Position numbers and translations under genes: made by a program | Source: DATJLY01 sp035532935 | GTDB taxonomy: Bacteria; Pseudomonadota; Alphaproteobacteria; ATCC43930; CGMCC-115725 | Reading direction: 5' to 3' | Assembly: GCA_035532935.1 (NCBI GenBank) | Contig: DATKQE010000008.1 | Coordinates: 62,001 to 126,000 of the forward strand | Length of the DNA stretch: 64,000 nt | Shown here: positions 8,108-16,732 of the stretch, piece by piece | Layout: every line of letters begins with the position of its first letter | Position numbering within the stretch: position 1 is the stretch's first letter | Notes under the pieces: generated by a model | Database searches by the model: none | What the model was told of the DNA's origin: nothing | Seen by the model: the letters and a program-made list of their open reading frames with translations, nothing else

Positions 8108-8551
8108 ATGAGCGAAGGCATCACTATCGAGCGGGTCGATCACATCGGCATCCGCGTGCGCGATTTCGACCGCGCGATGGCCTTCTACCGGGTGCTGGGC
8201 TTCACGCTCGCCCACCGCGTCACCTTCGACGCGGTCGCCATCATCCGCAACGAAGCGGGCATCGAGATCAACCTCATCATCAACGCCAATGCCGGCGATC
8301 CGGCCAAGAACATCCTGATGGATGTGGGTGATAAATACGCGGGCTATACCCACGTCGCGCTGCGCGTGACCTCGATCCCCGCCACCGTCGCCGCGCTCAA
8401 GGCGAACGACATCCTCATCACCCAAGGGCCATCTTCGTTCGGCGACGACGGCAACGTCTCGGTATTCGTGCGCGACCCCGACCGCAACGTCATCGAGCTG
8501 CGCGGCCGCGGCCAGGAACAGGTCGAGGGGGTCACGGCCTACGTGCCGTGA
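8108..8551 (+). CDS. VOC (glyoxalase/bleomycin-resistance/extradiol dioxygenase fold) protein
   Basis: 147 residues; ATG at 8108 after GAGAGGCC. One VOC module pair: VDHIGIRVRDFDRAMAFY at residues 9-27 (metal His in VDHIG), GYTHVALRVTS near 79, and VRDPDRNVIELRG near 121 with the metal Glu. The family includes glyoxalases, epimerases and ring-cleavage dioxygenases. It is the last gene of the rightward catabolic set and is convergent with the ferredoxin oxidoreductase beta gene, with a gap of only 3 bp. The reaction is not predictable from sequence. Confidence 0.88.
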   Translation: MSEGITIERVDHIGIRVRDFDRAMAFYRVLGFTLAHRVTFDAVAIIRNEAGIEINLIINANAGDPAKNILMDVGDKYAGYTHVALRVTSIPATVAALKANDILITQGPSSFGDDGNVSVFVRDPDRNVIELRGRGQEQVEGVTAYVP

Positions 8552-8554
8552 CGA

Positions 8555-9610
8555 TCAGCGCAGGCTGGCGTTCAATTTGTCGAGCGCGGCCGAACCGGGG
8601 CAGAGTTCGGCTTCGCCCAGCGTATTGAGCGGCGGCGCCACCGTGTTGAGGTGGTCGTGGAGGTCGTGCGCCTCGGGATCGACATAGAGCAGCCCGGTCA
8701 CGATCTCGCCCGCCGCATGCTGCTCCTGTAGATAGTTCATCGCTGAAATGCGGTCGTGCGGATCGAAATCGGCGGCGAGCTTCCTGAGGCGCAGCATGGA
8801 GCCGTCATGTTGCACCACGGTCTCGACCGTACCGGGCGCGTAATCGGCGGTGATCTCGTCGCGGCTGGAGATGAAGTCGAGCCGGTTCACCGTCTCGTTG
8901 TGCTCGCGCACGTAATCGAAGCTCTTGGTCGATCCTTCGTGGTTGTTGAAGGCGACGCACGGGCTGATGCAGTCGATGAAGGCCGCTCCATTGTGCAACA
9001 GCGCCGCCTTGATGAGCGGCACGAGCTGCGCCTTGTCGCCCGAGAAGCTGCGTGCGACGAAGGTGGCGCCGAGCAGCAGCGCCATGCCGATCATGTCGAC
9101 CGGCGAATCGGAATTCGCGACCCCGCGCTTGCTCTTGGAGCCGCGGTCGGATGTCGCCGAGAACTGTCCCTTGGTGAGGCCGTAGACGCCGTTGTTCTCG
9201 ACGATATAGACCATGTTGACGCCGCGGCGGATGCTGTGGGCGAACTGGCCGAGCCCGATCGAGGCGCTGTCGCCGTCGCCCGAGACGCCGAGATAGATGA
9301 GGTCGCGATTGGCGAGATTCGCCCCGGTCAGCACCGAGGGCATGCGCCCATGCACGCTGTTGAACCCGTGCGCGGGAGCGAGGAAGTAATCCGGCGTCTT
9401 GGACGAGCAGCCGATGCCCGACAATTTCGCGATGCGATGCGGCGGCAAATCGAGCTCGAAACACGCCTGGACGATGGCACCGCTGATCGAGTCGTGGCCG
9501 CAGCCGGCGCAGAGCGTCGACACCGAGCCTTCATAGTCGCGCCGCGTCAACCCCAGCGCGTTGGTCGGAAGCGAGGGGTGATGAAGCTTGGGCTTGGTCA
9601 GATAGGTCAT
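8555..9610 (-). CDS. korB: 2-oxoacid:ferredoxin oxidoreductase, beta subunit (TPP binding)
   Basis: 351 residues. The TPP and iron-sulfur features are visible: CAGCGHDSISGAIVQAC near residue 34, GIGCSSKTPDYF near 65, and the GDGDSASIGLGQF thiamine motif near residue 110 with VENNGVYGLTKGQ behind it. With the alpha subunit it oxidatively decarboxylates a 2-oxoacid to acyl-CoA and reduces ferredoxin. The ATG overlaps the alpha-subunit stop as ATGA (9607-9610), so translation is coupled. The two-subunit layout resembles KorAB 2-oxoglutarate enzymes, but pyruvate or branched or aromatic 2-oxoacids cannot be excluded. Confidence 0.9.
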   Translation of the reverse strand: MTYLTKPKLHHPSLPTNALGLTRRDYEGSVSTLCAGCGHDSISGAIVQACFELDLPPHRIAKLSGIGCSSKTPDYFLAPAHGFNSVHGRMPSVLTGANLANRDLIYLGVSGDGDSASIGLGQFAHSIRRGVNMVYIVENNGVYGLTKGQFSATSDRGSKSKRGVANSDSPVDMIGMALLLGATFVARSFSGDKAQLVPLIKAALLHNGAAFIDCISPCVAFNNHEGSTKSFDYVREHNETVNRLDFISSRDEITADYAPGTVETVVQHDGSMLRLRKLAADFDPHDRISAMNYLQEQHAAGEIVTGLLYVDPEAHDLHDHLNTVAPPLNTLGEAELCPGSAALDKLNASLR

Positions 9611-11445
9611 CGTGCGACTTCCCTCAGGGGGGCAACTTTGAGCGCGCCCAACCGCGCGGCGATCTCGCCGATAATGAAGCGCGCGGTGATGGGCGTACCG
9701 TCATAGTGCAATACCGGCACGATCCGGGCCGGATCGATGCTGGATTCGGTAACGAGGAGCGATCGAAGCTGCGCGTCGCGGTTCTGCTCGACCAGAAACA
9801 CCTGGTCGTGGCCGAGCACGAAATCCACCACCTCCTCCGCGAACGGAAAGGCGCGCACGCGCAGCGCGTCTAGATGGATGCCCTGTTCCTCGAGCGAGTC
9901 GAGCGCCTCGTGCATGGACGGTGTGGTCGAGCCGAAATAGATTACGCCGTATTTGGTCTTCTGCTTGGCGTCGCGCCGCACCGGGGCGGGCATGAGCGTC
10001 TTCGCGGTCTCGAACTTGCGCAGCAGCCGCTGCATGTTGTCGACATAGACCGATCCCAGCTCGCTGTATTTGGCATAGCGGTCGCGCGAGGTGCCGCGGG
10101 TGAAGAACGCGCCGCGCGTGGGATGCGTGCCAGGATAGGTGCGGTAGGGAATGCCGTCGCCGTCAACGTCGAGATAGCGGCCGAATTCCTTGCCAGTCTC
10201 CAACGCCTCGTAGGTCATGACCTTGCCGCGGTCGTATCTCTTGCTGTCGTCCCAGGCGAAGGGATGGCACAGCCATTCGTTCATGCCGATGTCGAGATCG
10301 AGCATGACGAAGATCGGCGTCTGAAGCCGGTCGGCAAGATCGAAGGCCATGGCGCCCATCTCGAAGCACTCGCGCGGGTCCTCCGGGAAGAGCAGCGGGT
10401 GTTTGGTGTCGCCATGCGAGGCATAGGCGCAGGAGATGATGTCGGCCTGCTGCGTGCGCGTGGGCATGCCGGTCGAGGGCCCGCCGCGCTGCACGTTGAA
10501 CAGCACCGCCGGGATCTCGGCAAAATAGGCGAGCCCCAGGAACTCCGTCATCAGCGAGACGCCCGGACCCGCCGTACAGGTGAAGGCGCGCGCGCCGTTC
10601 CAGCCGGCGCCGATGACGATGCCGATCGAGGCAAGCTCGTCCTCGCCCTGGACGATGGCATAACGCGCCTTGCCGGTGTCGGGATCGGTGCGATAGCGCC
10701 GGCAATAGCGCATGAAGGCCTCGGCCAGCGAGGTCGAAGGCGTGATCGGATACCACGCCGCCACGGTCGCGCCGCCATAGACGGCGCCCAGCGCCGCGGC
10801 ACTGTTGCCGTCGATGAAGATGCGGTCGCCGACCCGGTCGGCATGGCGCACCTTGAGCCCGATCGGCGCAATCTCCTTCTGGGCATAGTCGCGGCCCATG
10901 TGCAGCGCCTGAAGATTGGGCGCCATGAGCTTGTCCTTGCCCTTGTATTGCTCGCCGATAAGGCTCTCGATCACGCTCGCGTCGATGTCGAGCAACGCGG
11001 ACAGCGCGCCGACATAGATGATGTTCTTGAACAGCTGGCGCTGGCGTGGATCGGTATAGGTGCGGTTGCAGATCTCCGTGAGCGGCATGCCGACGATGTT
11101 GATGTCATCGCGGAATCGTGACGGCGGCATCGGCTTGGTCGAATCATAGAAGAGATAGCCGCCGGGATCGATCGAGGCCACGTCCTGAGCCCAGGTCTGC
11201 GGATTCATTGCGACCATCAGGTCGACGCCGCCGCGCCGGCCGATATGGCCCGCCTCGTTCACCCGCACCTCGTACCAGGTCGGCAAGCCCTGGATGTTCG
11301 AGGGGAAGATGTTGCGCGTCGCCACCGGCACGCCCATCCGCAGGATCGACTTGGCGAAGAGCGTGTTGGCGCTCGCCGAGCCCGAACCGTTGACGTTCGC
11401 GAACTTGACGACGAAATCGTTGATGCTGGTTATCGGCTTCGACAT
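9607..11445 (-). CDS. korA: 2-oxoacid:ferredoxin oxidoreductase, alpha subunit with fused gamma domain
   Basis: 612 residues from the ATG at 11445 (MSKPITSINDFVVKFANVNG); the frame is open further upstream but there overlaps the preceding gene and is not coding-like. Residues 1 to about 200 are the gamma domain (GSGSASANTLFAKSI, then GRRGGVDLMVAMNP), followed by the alpha domain with GNSAAALGAVYGGATVAAWY and PITPSTSLAEAF near residue 230, and GEDELASIGIVIGAGWNG. The gamma-alpha fusion is typical of the KorA type. It overlaps the upstream FAD subunit gene by 16 bp and the beta gene by 4 bp, making a tightly coupled three-gene operon. Confidence 0.9.
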   Translation of the reverse strand: MSKPITSINDFVVKFANVNGSGSASANTLFAKSILRMGVPVATRNIFPSNIQGLPTWYEVRVNEAGHIGRRGGVDLMVAMNPQTWAQDVASIDPGGYLFYDSTKPMPPSRFRDDINIVGMPLTEICNRTYTDPRQRQLFKNIIYVGALSALLDIDASVIESLIGEQYKGKDKLMAPNLQALHMGRDYAQKEIAPIGLKVRHADRVGDRIFIDGNSAAALGAVYGGATVAAWYPITPSTSLAEAFMRYCRRYRTDPDTGKARYAIVQGEDELASIGIVIGAGWNGARAFTCTAGPGVSLMTEFLGLAYFAEIPAVLFNVQRGGPSTGMPTRTQQADIISCAYASHGDTKHPLLFPEDPRECFEMGAMAFDLADRLQTPIFVMLDLDIGMNEWLCHPFAWDDSKRYDRGKVMTYEALETGKEFGRYLDVDGDGIPYRTYPGTHPTRGAFFTRGTSRDRYAKYSELGSVYVDNMQRLLRKFETAKTLMPAPVRRDAKQKTKYGVIYFGSTTPSMHEALDSLEEQGIHLDALRVRAFPFAEEVVDFVLGHDQVFLVEQNRDAQLRSLLVTESSIDPARIVPVLHYDGTPITARFIIGEIAARLGALKVAPLREVAR

Positions 11446-13217
11446 GCTGGTCCGGCCAAGGTCATATCCAAAAGGAACTTCTGCATATCCCACGCCCCGG
11501 TCGGGCAGCGCTCGGCGCAGAGACCGCAATGCAGGCAGACATCCTCGTCCTTCACCATGACCCGGGCGGTCTTGAGCTCGTCCGAGACATAGAGGTCCTG
11601 GGTCCGGTTCTTCGCCGGCGCGGTCAGATGAAGGCGCAGCGCATCCTCTTCGCCGTTGGCGGTGAAAGTGATGCAGTCCATGGGACAGATGTCGACGCAA
11701 GCGTCGCACTCGATGCAGAGATCGCGCGTGAACACGGTCTGGACGTCGCAATTGAGGCAGCGCTCGGCCTCGAGCAAGCCGAGCTTCTGATCGAAGCCCA
11801 GCTCGACCTCGACGCGCACGTCCTTTAGCGCGACTTCCTTGTCGCGCAAGGGCACGCGGTAACGCAGATCGTTGGAGATGTCATTGTCATAGCTCCACTC
11901 GTGGATGCCCATCTTCTGGCTGATGAGCGCCACGTCCGGCGGCGGGCGGTCTTTGACGTCCTCGCCGTTCAGGAGCTTGTCGATCGAGATCGCCGCATCG
12001 TGGCCGTGGGCCACCGCCCAGATGATGTTTTTCGGTCCGAAGGCGGCGTCGCCGCCGAAGAACACGGCGGGGATGGTCGATTGCATGGTATGGGGATCGA
12101 CCTTGGGCATGCCCCAGCGGTCGAACTCAAGGCCGATGTCGCGCTCGATCCAGGGGAAGGCGTTCTCCTGGCCGATCGCCAACAGCACGTCGTCGCAGGC
12201 GATATGCTGGTCGGGCTCGCCGGTCGGAACGAGACGGCGCCGGCCCTGATCGTCGAATTTGGCCTCGACCTTCTCGAACAGGACGCCAGTGAGCCGACCG
12301 CCCTCGCGAGTGAATTCCTTAGGCACGAGCATGTTGAGGATCGGGATGCCTTCGTGCATCGCGTCCTCCTTTTCCCACGGCGACGCCTTCATCTCCTCGA
12401 AGCCGCTGCGCACGATGACCTTGACGTCCTCGCCGCCGAGGCGGCGCGAGGTGCGGCAGCAATCCATCGCCGTGTTGCCGCCGCCCAGCACGATGACGCG
12501 CCGGCCGATATGGTCGATATGGCCGAAGGACACGCTCGACAGCCAGTCGATGCCGACATGGATGTTGGCGGCGGCCTCCTGGCGCCCGGGAATGTCGAGC
12601 TCGCGCCCGCGCGGCGCCCCCGAGCCAACGAAGATCGCATCATAGTTTTCGGCGAGCAGCGCCTTCATGCTGTCGATGCGATGGCCGAGATGCAGCTCGA
12701 TCCCCATGTCGGTGATATAGCCGCATTCCTCGTCGGTGACCGCTTCCGGCAGCCGGAAGCGGGGAATCTGCGTCCGCATCATGCCGCCGGTCTTGCCGTC
12801 CTGGTCGAACATGACGAGGTGATAGCCGAGCGGCGCCAGGTCGCGCGCGACCGTAAGCGAGGCCGGGCCCGCGCCGATGAAAGCGATGCGCTTGCCGTTC
12901 TTGGTCGTCGGGATGCGCGGCAGCCGGTCGCGGATGTCGGTCTTGTTGTCGGCGGCGACGCGCTTCAGGCGGCAGATCGCGACCGGCTCCTTCTCGACCC
13001 GGCCGCGCCGGCAGGCTGGCTCGCATGGACGGTCGCAGGTGCGGCCCAGGATGCCGGGGAAGACATTCGAATGCCAGTTCAGCATGTAGGCGTCGCTATA
13101 GCGACCGGCGGCGATCATGCGGATGTATTCCGGAACGGGCGTATGCGCCGGGCATGCCCACTGGCAATCCACGACCCTGTGGAAATAATTGGGCGAAGCA
13201 ATATCGGTGGGCTTCAA
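11430..13217 (-). CDS. FAD/NAD(P) oxidoreductase with 4Fe-4S domains (GltD-like), partner of ferredoxin oxidoreductase
   Basis: 595 residues, TTG start at 13217 with AAGGAG eight bases upstream. The N-terminal Cys set (CQWACPAHTPVPEYI, CDRPCEPACRRG) matches the Fe-S domain of glutamate-synthase small subunits. FAD site: FIGAGPASLTVARDL near residue 114; second nucleotide site: VLGGGNTAMDCCRTSRRLGG near 248. The C-terminus adds two 4Fe-4S motifs, CIECDACVDICPMDC near 515 and CLHCGLCAERCPTGAW near 566. It precedes and overlaps the alpha gene. It is well placed to pass electrons between NAD(P)H and the oxoacid oxidoreductase or ferredoxin. A comparable third subunit is known for the 2-oxoglutarate enzyme of Thauera aromatica; direct equivalence is inference. 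Confidence 0.88.
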   Translation of the reverse strand: MKPTDIASPNYFHRVVDCQWACPAHTPVPEYIRMIAAGRYSDAYMLNWHSNVFPGILGRTCDRPCEPACRRGRVEKEPVAICRLKRVAADNKTDIRDRLPRIPTTKNGKRIAFIGAGPASLTVARDLAPLGYHLVMFDQDGKTGGMMRTQIPRFRLPEAVTDEECGYITDMGIELHLGHRIDSMKALLAENYDAIFVGSGAPRGRELDIPGRQEAAANIHVGIDWLSSVSFGHIDHIGRRVIVLGGGNTAMDCCRTSRRLGGEDVKVIVRSGFEEMKASPWEKEDAMHEGIPILNMLVPKEFTREGGRLTGVLFEKVEAKFDDQGRRRLVPTGEPDQHIACDDVLLAIGQENAFPWIERDIGLEFDRWGMPKVDPHTMQSTIPAVFFGGDAAFGPKNIIWAVAHGHDAAISIDKLLNGEDVKDRPPPDVALISQKMGIHEWSYDNDISNDLRYRVPLRDKEVALKDVRVEVELGFDQKLGLLEAERCLNCDVQTVFTRDLCIECDACVDICPMDCITFTANGEEDALRLHLTAPAKNRTQDLYVSDELKTARVMVKDEDVCLHCGLCAERCPTGAWDMQKFLLDMTLAGPACRSR

Positions 13218-13852
13218 CGCGCCTTCTCCTTGGGCAGTCCCATCGCTGGCGACTCGGATTCCTATCGAGCCCTGCAGCGTCCGGGCATTGCCGCCGCATT
13301 GTCGCGCTCGCGAAGCCGAACATACCCGGCGGCGCCATTGACGGTGCCCGACCTAGTCTGCATAGCGCCCTCCTGCATCGCGCCGTTCGTACCACCGGCG
13401 GCTTTTGGCAGTTGGAAGCCGATTGGGGCCGTCACTCTGCCCGATCGACCCTCAAATCGCAACACTCGCAACGCCAGCCCCGGTCACAGCTTTGCGATTG
13501 TTGCGGTGTCGCCCGGGCGCGGCAACGTTCAGGAATGCATAGCTCCATCCCTGAAGGCGCATCGGGACCGCCGCGCCGAACCAAGCGGTCGTGGCAGGCT
13601 TAACGTCGATGCAACCAAGGCCCAGGTCCCACGGAACGACCGCTGCCGCGGCACCGGCATCAAGCGCATTTGGAAGTTATTGATGACATTGAGAAAAGCG
13701 CCTCATCCCGGGTGCCGGCGATGGCCTTCGACGCATGGCCCGGCGGGATTGCGCCGCCGCCGCCCACCCGGTAAGTCAATGGCGGTGGGCACGGTGCCGT
13801 CGCGGCGATCGGCCCTCGACCCGAGCGGAGCCCGTAGCGGCGAGATCCCGGC
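13218..13852. other. Intergenic region without a supported gene
   Basis: This 635-bp stretch separates two divergent genes. Open frames exist on both strands, but their translations are Arg/Ser/Cys-rich, lack ribosome sites and show no family features. It must hold promoters for the oxidoreductase operon (leftward) and the EpmC-like gene (rightward), but no convincing -35/-10 pair stands out. No repeat or RNA gene was recognised. Confidence 0.5.
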
Positions 13853-14521
13853 ATGATACTGACCCCGGTCGCGCCCGATCGGCTGCGCCGCACGCTCGCG
13901 GCCTTCGAATCGGCGCTCGCAGCGCCGCCGGCAGGACGCGTATTCCGTCGTATCGCCGTCCCGGCCTGGGGCGTGCGTGCGCGAGGGCGCGACGCGGCGC
14001 TGCATCACCGCCAGGCCCTTGCGCTCGCGGCCTCGTTCGGCATGGGGCTGCGCCGCGGCCCGCCCCAGTCCGGCGCCGGCTGGGACGGGCGGACGCTTCG
14101 TACCGGCACAGAGGCCTATGTCCTGCTGCATGAGATCGCGCATTTTCAACTCGCCGCCCCGTCCCGCCGTCGCCGCATCGATTTCGGCCTGGGCGCCGGG
14201 CCGGAGACCGGCGACCGCGCCCGTGCCGAGCGCGGCGCCAGCCTCGACGGTCTCGCACGCGAGCGCGAAGAGGCGATGGCATCGCTGCTCGGCATTCTCT
14301 GGGAGGCGGCGCTCGGCCAGCCGGCGCTCGCCTCGTTCCTCGATCAGAACTGGCTCGAGGGTGCGCCGCACCGCGGAGCGGCCCGACATTTTTCGACCGT
14401 CCTCGCGCAACTCGCGGCCGGCGGCTTCGTCACTGCGACCGGCCGGCCGACCCGGCGCCTGCGCCGCAGCGAAGACGCCGTCCGCGGTCCCGGCCGGTCC
14501 TCGTTGTCGGGCCCGGTGTGA
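13853..14521 (+). CDS. HExxH protein resembling elongation factor P hydroxylase (EpmC-like)
   Basis: 222 residues from the ATG at 13853. The key segment is YVLLHEIAHFQLA near residues 87-99, followed by RRRRIDFGLGAGPE. This parallels the metal-binding stretch of EpmC (HE-x-x-HW-x-xAG followed by RR and DFGYW), including the Arg pair and DFG. After it come AREREEAMASLLGILWEAALG and FLDQNWLEGAPHRG, placed like the substrate-facing part of EpmC. The N-terminus is Arg/Ala-rich and unlike E. coli EpmC. EpmC hydroxylates the lysyl-lysine on EF-P, but no efp, epmA or epmB is nearby, so the function is open; a minimal HExxH metallopeptidase is the alternative. Convergent with the DUF6285 gene. Confidence 0.7.
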   Translation: MILTPVAPDRLRRTLAAFESALAAPPAGRVFRRIAVPAWGVRARGRDAALHHRQALALAASFGMGLRRGPPQSGAGWDGRTLRTGTEAYVLLHEIAHFQLAAPSRRRRIDFGLGAGPETGDRARAERGASLDGLAREREEAMASLLGILWEAALGQPALASFLDQNWLEGAPHRGAARHFSTVLAQLAAGGFVTATGRPTRRLRRSEDAVRGPGRSSLSGPV

Positions 14522-14634
14522 AATCGCGGAGTCTCGACCGGCGGAAGGTGGCGGCGCTTGGAGCCGGAATGATCGGAAACCGCGTGCCCGCGATGCAAGC
14601 GCGGGACACGCCCCCTGCGGTGGACCGCTATGGG

Positions 14635-14970
14635 TCATGCGAAGCCGGTCCCGGTCAGGAAATCGGGATTGCTCTCGCGCAGCTTTTGCGCCGCGAGCGC
14701 GAGCAGCAGATGCCGGAGCCGGGCGCGCACCGGGTCCGGCGCGTCGAACCGTCCGGCGCGGAGATCGGCCGCAAGCCGGCGTAACAGGCGGGCCCCGTCG
14801 AGCGGCCCATAGAGAAGGCGCAACTCCGCCGCGACCGCGTCGTAAGCCGTCATGCCGAAGCCTTGCTCGCGCACGGCGATGTCGCGGGCGCGCCGCACGA
14901 GATGCCACTCGGCGGCGGGCGATGCGTCCGCGAGCGCCAGGAGCTGGGCCGCTTCGGGCGGATCGCGCAT
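14635..14970 (-). CDS. DUF6285 domain protein
   Basis: 111 residues; ATG at 14970 inside the stop of the preceding gene (TGATG), so translation is coupled. The segments PPEAAQLLALA, HLVRRARDIAVREQG and RLRHLLLALAAQKLRESNPDFL near the C-terminus fit DUF6285, a small helical family of unknown function found next to aminoglycoside-phosphotransferase-like and acyl-CoA dehydrogenase genes. It is the last gene of the four-gene leftward operon starting at 18367. A chaperone or accessory role for the kinase-like partner is inference only. Confidence 0.72.
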   Translation of the reverse strand: MRDPPEAAQLLALADASPAAEWHLVRRARDIAVREQGFGMTAYDAVAAELRLLYGPLDGARLLRRLAADLRAGRFDAPDPVRARLRHLLLALAAQKLRESNPDFLTGTGFA

Positions 14971-15968
14971 CACCAAAGCTCCGTGAGCCGCAGCAGCTCG
15001 AACTCGCATTCGGCGGCGCGCCTTCCGGTGAGCGCCAGATCGAGCGAACGCTCACCCTGGACGAGAAATCGATTGCGCTGCAGGAGGGCGATGACCAGCC
15101 ATTTGAGCGCCGCCATGGCCTCCCAATAATGCACACGCTCGGGATCGAGGCGGCGGCCGGAGGCGGCGGCGTACCCGCGTTCGAATGCGGCGCGCGTGCC
15201 GATGCCGCCCGCCTCGCGATCGTAAGCGCCGAAGCGCCAGCAACGCGAGCAGAACCAGCCCAGATCCTCGTCGGGGTCGCCCCATTGCGCGAATTCCCAA
15301 TCGAGCACCGCGGTCGGCCGGCCCGCGGCGACGAGATAATTCCCGGTACGAAAATCGCCATGGCAGAGAACGGCCGAAGCCGGCGGCGGCGCGCGAAGCA
15401 GCAGCGCGCGCATTCCCCACTCGGCCGCGGGCCGCGCCTCGTCCACGGCGTCGAGGAGACGGCGAAATTCGGCGAGCCGCTCCCGCGCCGGATCGGCGGG
15501 CGGCGGTCCCAGGAACGCCAAGGCCGCGGGCGACGGCACGATGCCATGGATCGAAGCGAGCATGCGGCCAAGCCGCTCCGCCAGGCCGTCATCGGCCGCA
15601 GCAGCGACGAGCGGCGTCGGATCGGCGCTGCCCGCGACGGTGCGGGTCAGATGGAACGGTGCGCCGATCGCCGCCGGGTCGCCGCAGTAAAGGATCGGCT
15701 CGGGGACCGCCAGACGCTCGCCGTGCAGAAATCGCAGCAAGGTGAATTCGTCGGCGAGATCGAGCCCCAGACCGAGCGCGGTCTCGCCCCCGGTCCGCAG
15801 CACCAGATCGAGCGACGCCCCATCGATGTCGCCCATGAGCCGCGAATGGCGGCGCACCGCCCCGCCGGCAACCGGTTCCATCGCCACGATCGTCGCGGCG
15901 GTGGCGCCCGTGGCGCGGGCGATCACGCCGGCGAGACGCCGCCGCGTTTCGCCGTCGCCGGCGTTCAC
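14970..15968 (-). CDS. Phosphotransferase family protein (APH fold, ACAD10/11-like kinase)
   Basis: 332 residues using GTG at 15968, which overlaps the SDR stop as GTGA. The kinase landmarks are the Brenner motif HGDFRTGNYLV near residue 197 and the metal motif LDWEFAQWGDPDEDLGWF near 219, then a C-terminal helical part with YWEAMAALKWLVIALLQR. In this context (acyl-CoA ligase, SDR, DUF6285) it fits the APH-like kinases that work with acyl-CoA dehydrogenases on 4-hydroxy-acyl-CoAs by phosphorylating the hydroxyl. No acyl-CoA dehydrogenase is present in the operon. Antibiotic resistance is unlikely. Confidence 0.85.
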   Translation of the reverse strand: MNAGDGETRRRLAGVIARATGATAATIVAMEPVAGGAVRRHSRLMGDIDGASLDLVLRTGGETALGLGLDLADEFTLLRFLHGERLAVPEPILYCGDPAAIGAPFHLTRTVAGSADPTPLVAAAADDGLAERLGRMLASIHGIVPSPAALAFLGPPPADPARERLAEFRRLLDAVDEARPAAEWGMRALLLRAPPPASAVLCHGDFRTGNYLVAAGRPTAVLDWEFAQWGDPDEDLGWFCSRCWRFGAYDREAGGIGTRAAFERGYAAASGRRLDPERVHYWEAMAALKWLVIALLQRNRFLVQGERSLDLALTGRRAAECEFELLRLTELW

Positions 15969-16729
15969 ACCGCGCTCACCGCATGCCCGCCATCGACGGG
16001 AATGACGGCACCGGTGACATAGGCGCCCGCTTCGGCGCACAGGAGCAGCAGCACGCCGTCGAGATCGGGCGGCTCGCCGCTGCGGCCCAAAGGAATGCGC
16101 TTGACCAGCGCGCGGCCGATCTCGCTTTGCAGGAAGGCGCGGTTGAGATCGGTCTCGAAATAGCCCGGCGCGATCGCGTTGACGTTGATGCCGTAGCGCC
16201 CCAGCTCCAGCGCGAGCGTGTGCGTGAGATGCACCAGTCCCGCTTTCGCTGCCGCATAGGCGGGGACATTGCGAATGGTGCGCAGCGCCAGCAGCGAGGC
16301 GATGTTGACGATGCGCGCCGGACGCCGCGCCGCGATCCACAGCGCCGCCAGCTCGCGCGACATCAGCCAGGCCCCCTTGAGATTGGTGTCGACGACCCCG
16401 TCCCAGTCCGCCTCGGTATGTTCGAGGAGCGGCTTCGAGACGACGATGCCGGCGTTGTTGACGAGAATGTCGATGGGCCCGTGGCGCGCCTCGGCCGCAT
16501 CGACCGCGCGGCGCACGCTCGCGTAATCGGTCACGTCGCAGACGAGCGCCGCGGCCCGCCCGCCGGCCTGCGTGATCGCGGCCGCCGTCTCGGCGAGACG
16601 CTCGGCGCGGCGCGCCAGCAACACGACCGCGGCGCCGGCACCCGCGAGCACCTCCGCGAAATGCCGGCCGAGCCCGCTCGAGGCCCCGGTTACCACCGCC
16701 GTCCTTCCGGCAAGATCGAAAGCGGCCAT
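15965..16729 (-). CDS. SDR family oxidoreductase
   Basis: 254 residues. Classical short-chain dehydrogenase: cofactor motif TGASSGLG at residues 14-21, NNAG near 91, catalytic Ser in IVNIASLLA, and YAAAK with the catalytic Tyr/Lys. The C-terminus ends GAVIPVDGGHAVSAV. The start at 16729 is 3 bp past the stop of the acyl-CoA ligase gene and the stop overlaps the next gene's GTG. It probably oxidises or reduces a hydroxy/keto-acyl-CoA made by the ligase; NAD versus NADP preference is not decidable by eye. Confidence 0.92.
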   Translation of the reverse strand: MAAFDLAGRTAVVTGASSGLGRHFAEVLAGAGAAVVLLARRAERLAETAAAITQAGGRAAALVCDVTDYASVRRAVDAAEARHGPIDILVNNAGIVVSKPLLEHTEADWDGVVDTNLKGAWLMSRELAALWIAARRPARIVNIASLLALRTIRNVPAYAAAKAGLVHLTHTLALELGRYGINVNAIAPGYFETDLNRAFLQSEIGRALVKRIPLGRSGEPPDLDGVLLLLCAEAGAYVTGAVIPVDGGHAVSAV

Positions 16730-16732
16730 CGT

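Noticed and set aside
13025..13603. 192-residue plus-strand frame in the 635-bp gap
   Set aside because: Starts inside the oxidoreductase gene, is Arg/Ser/Cys-rich and lacks a ribosome site.
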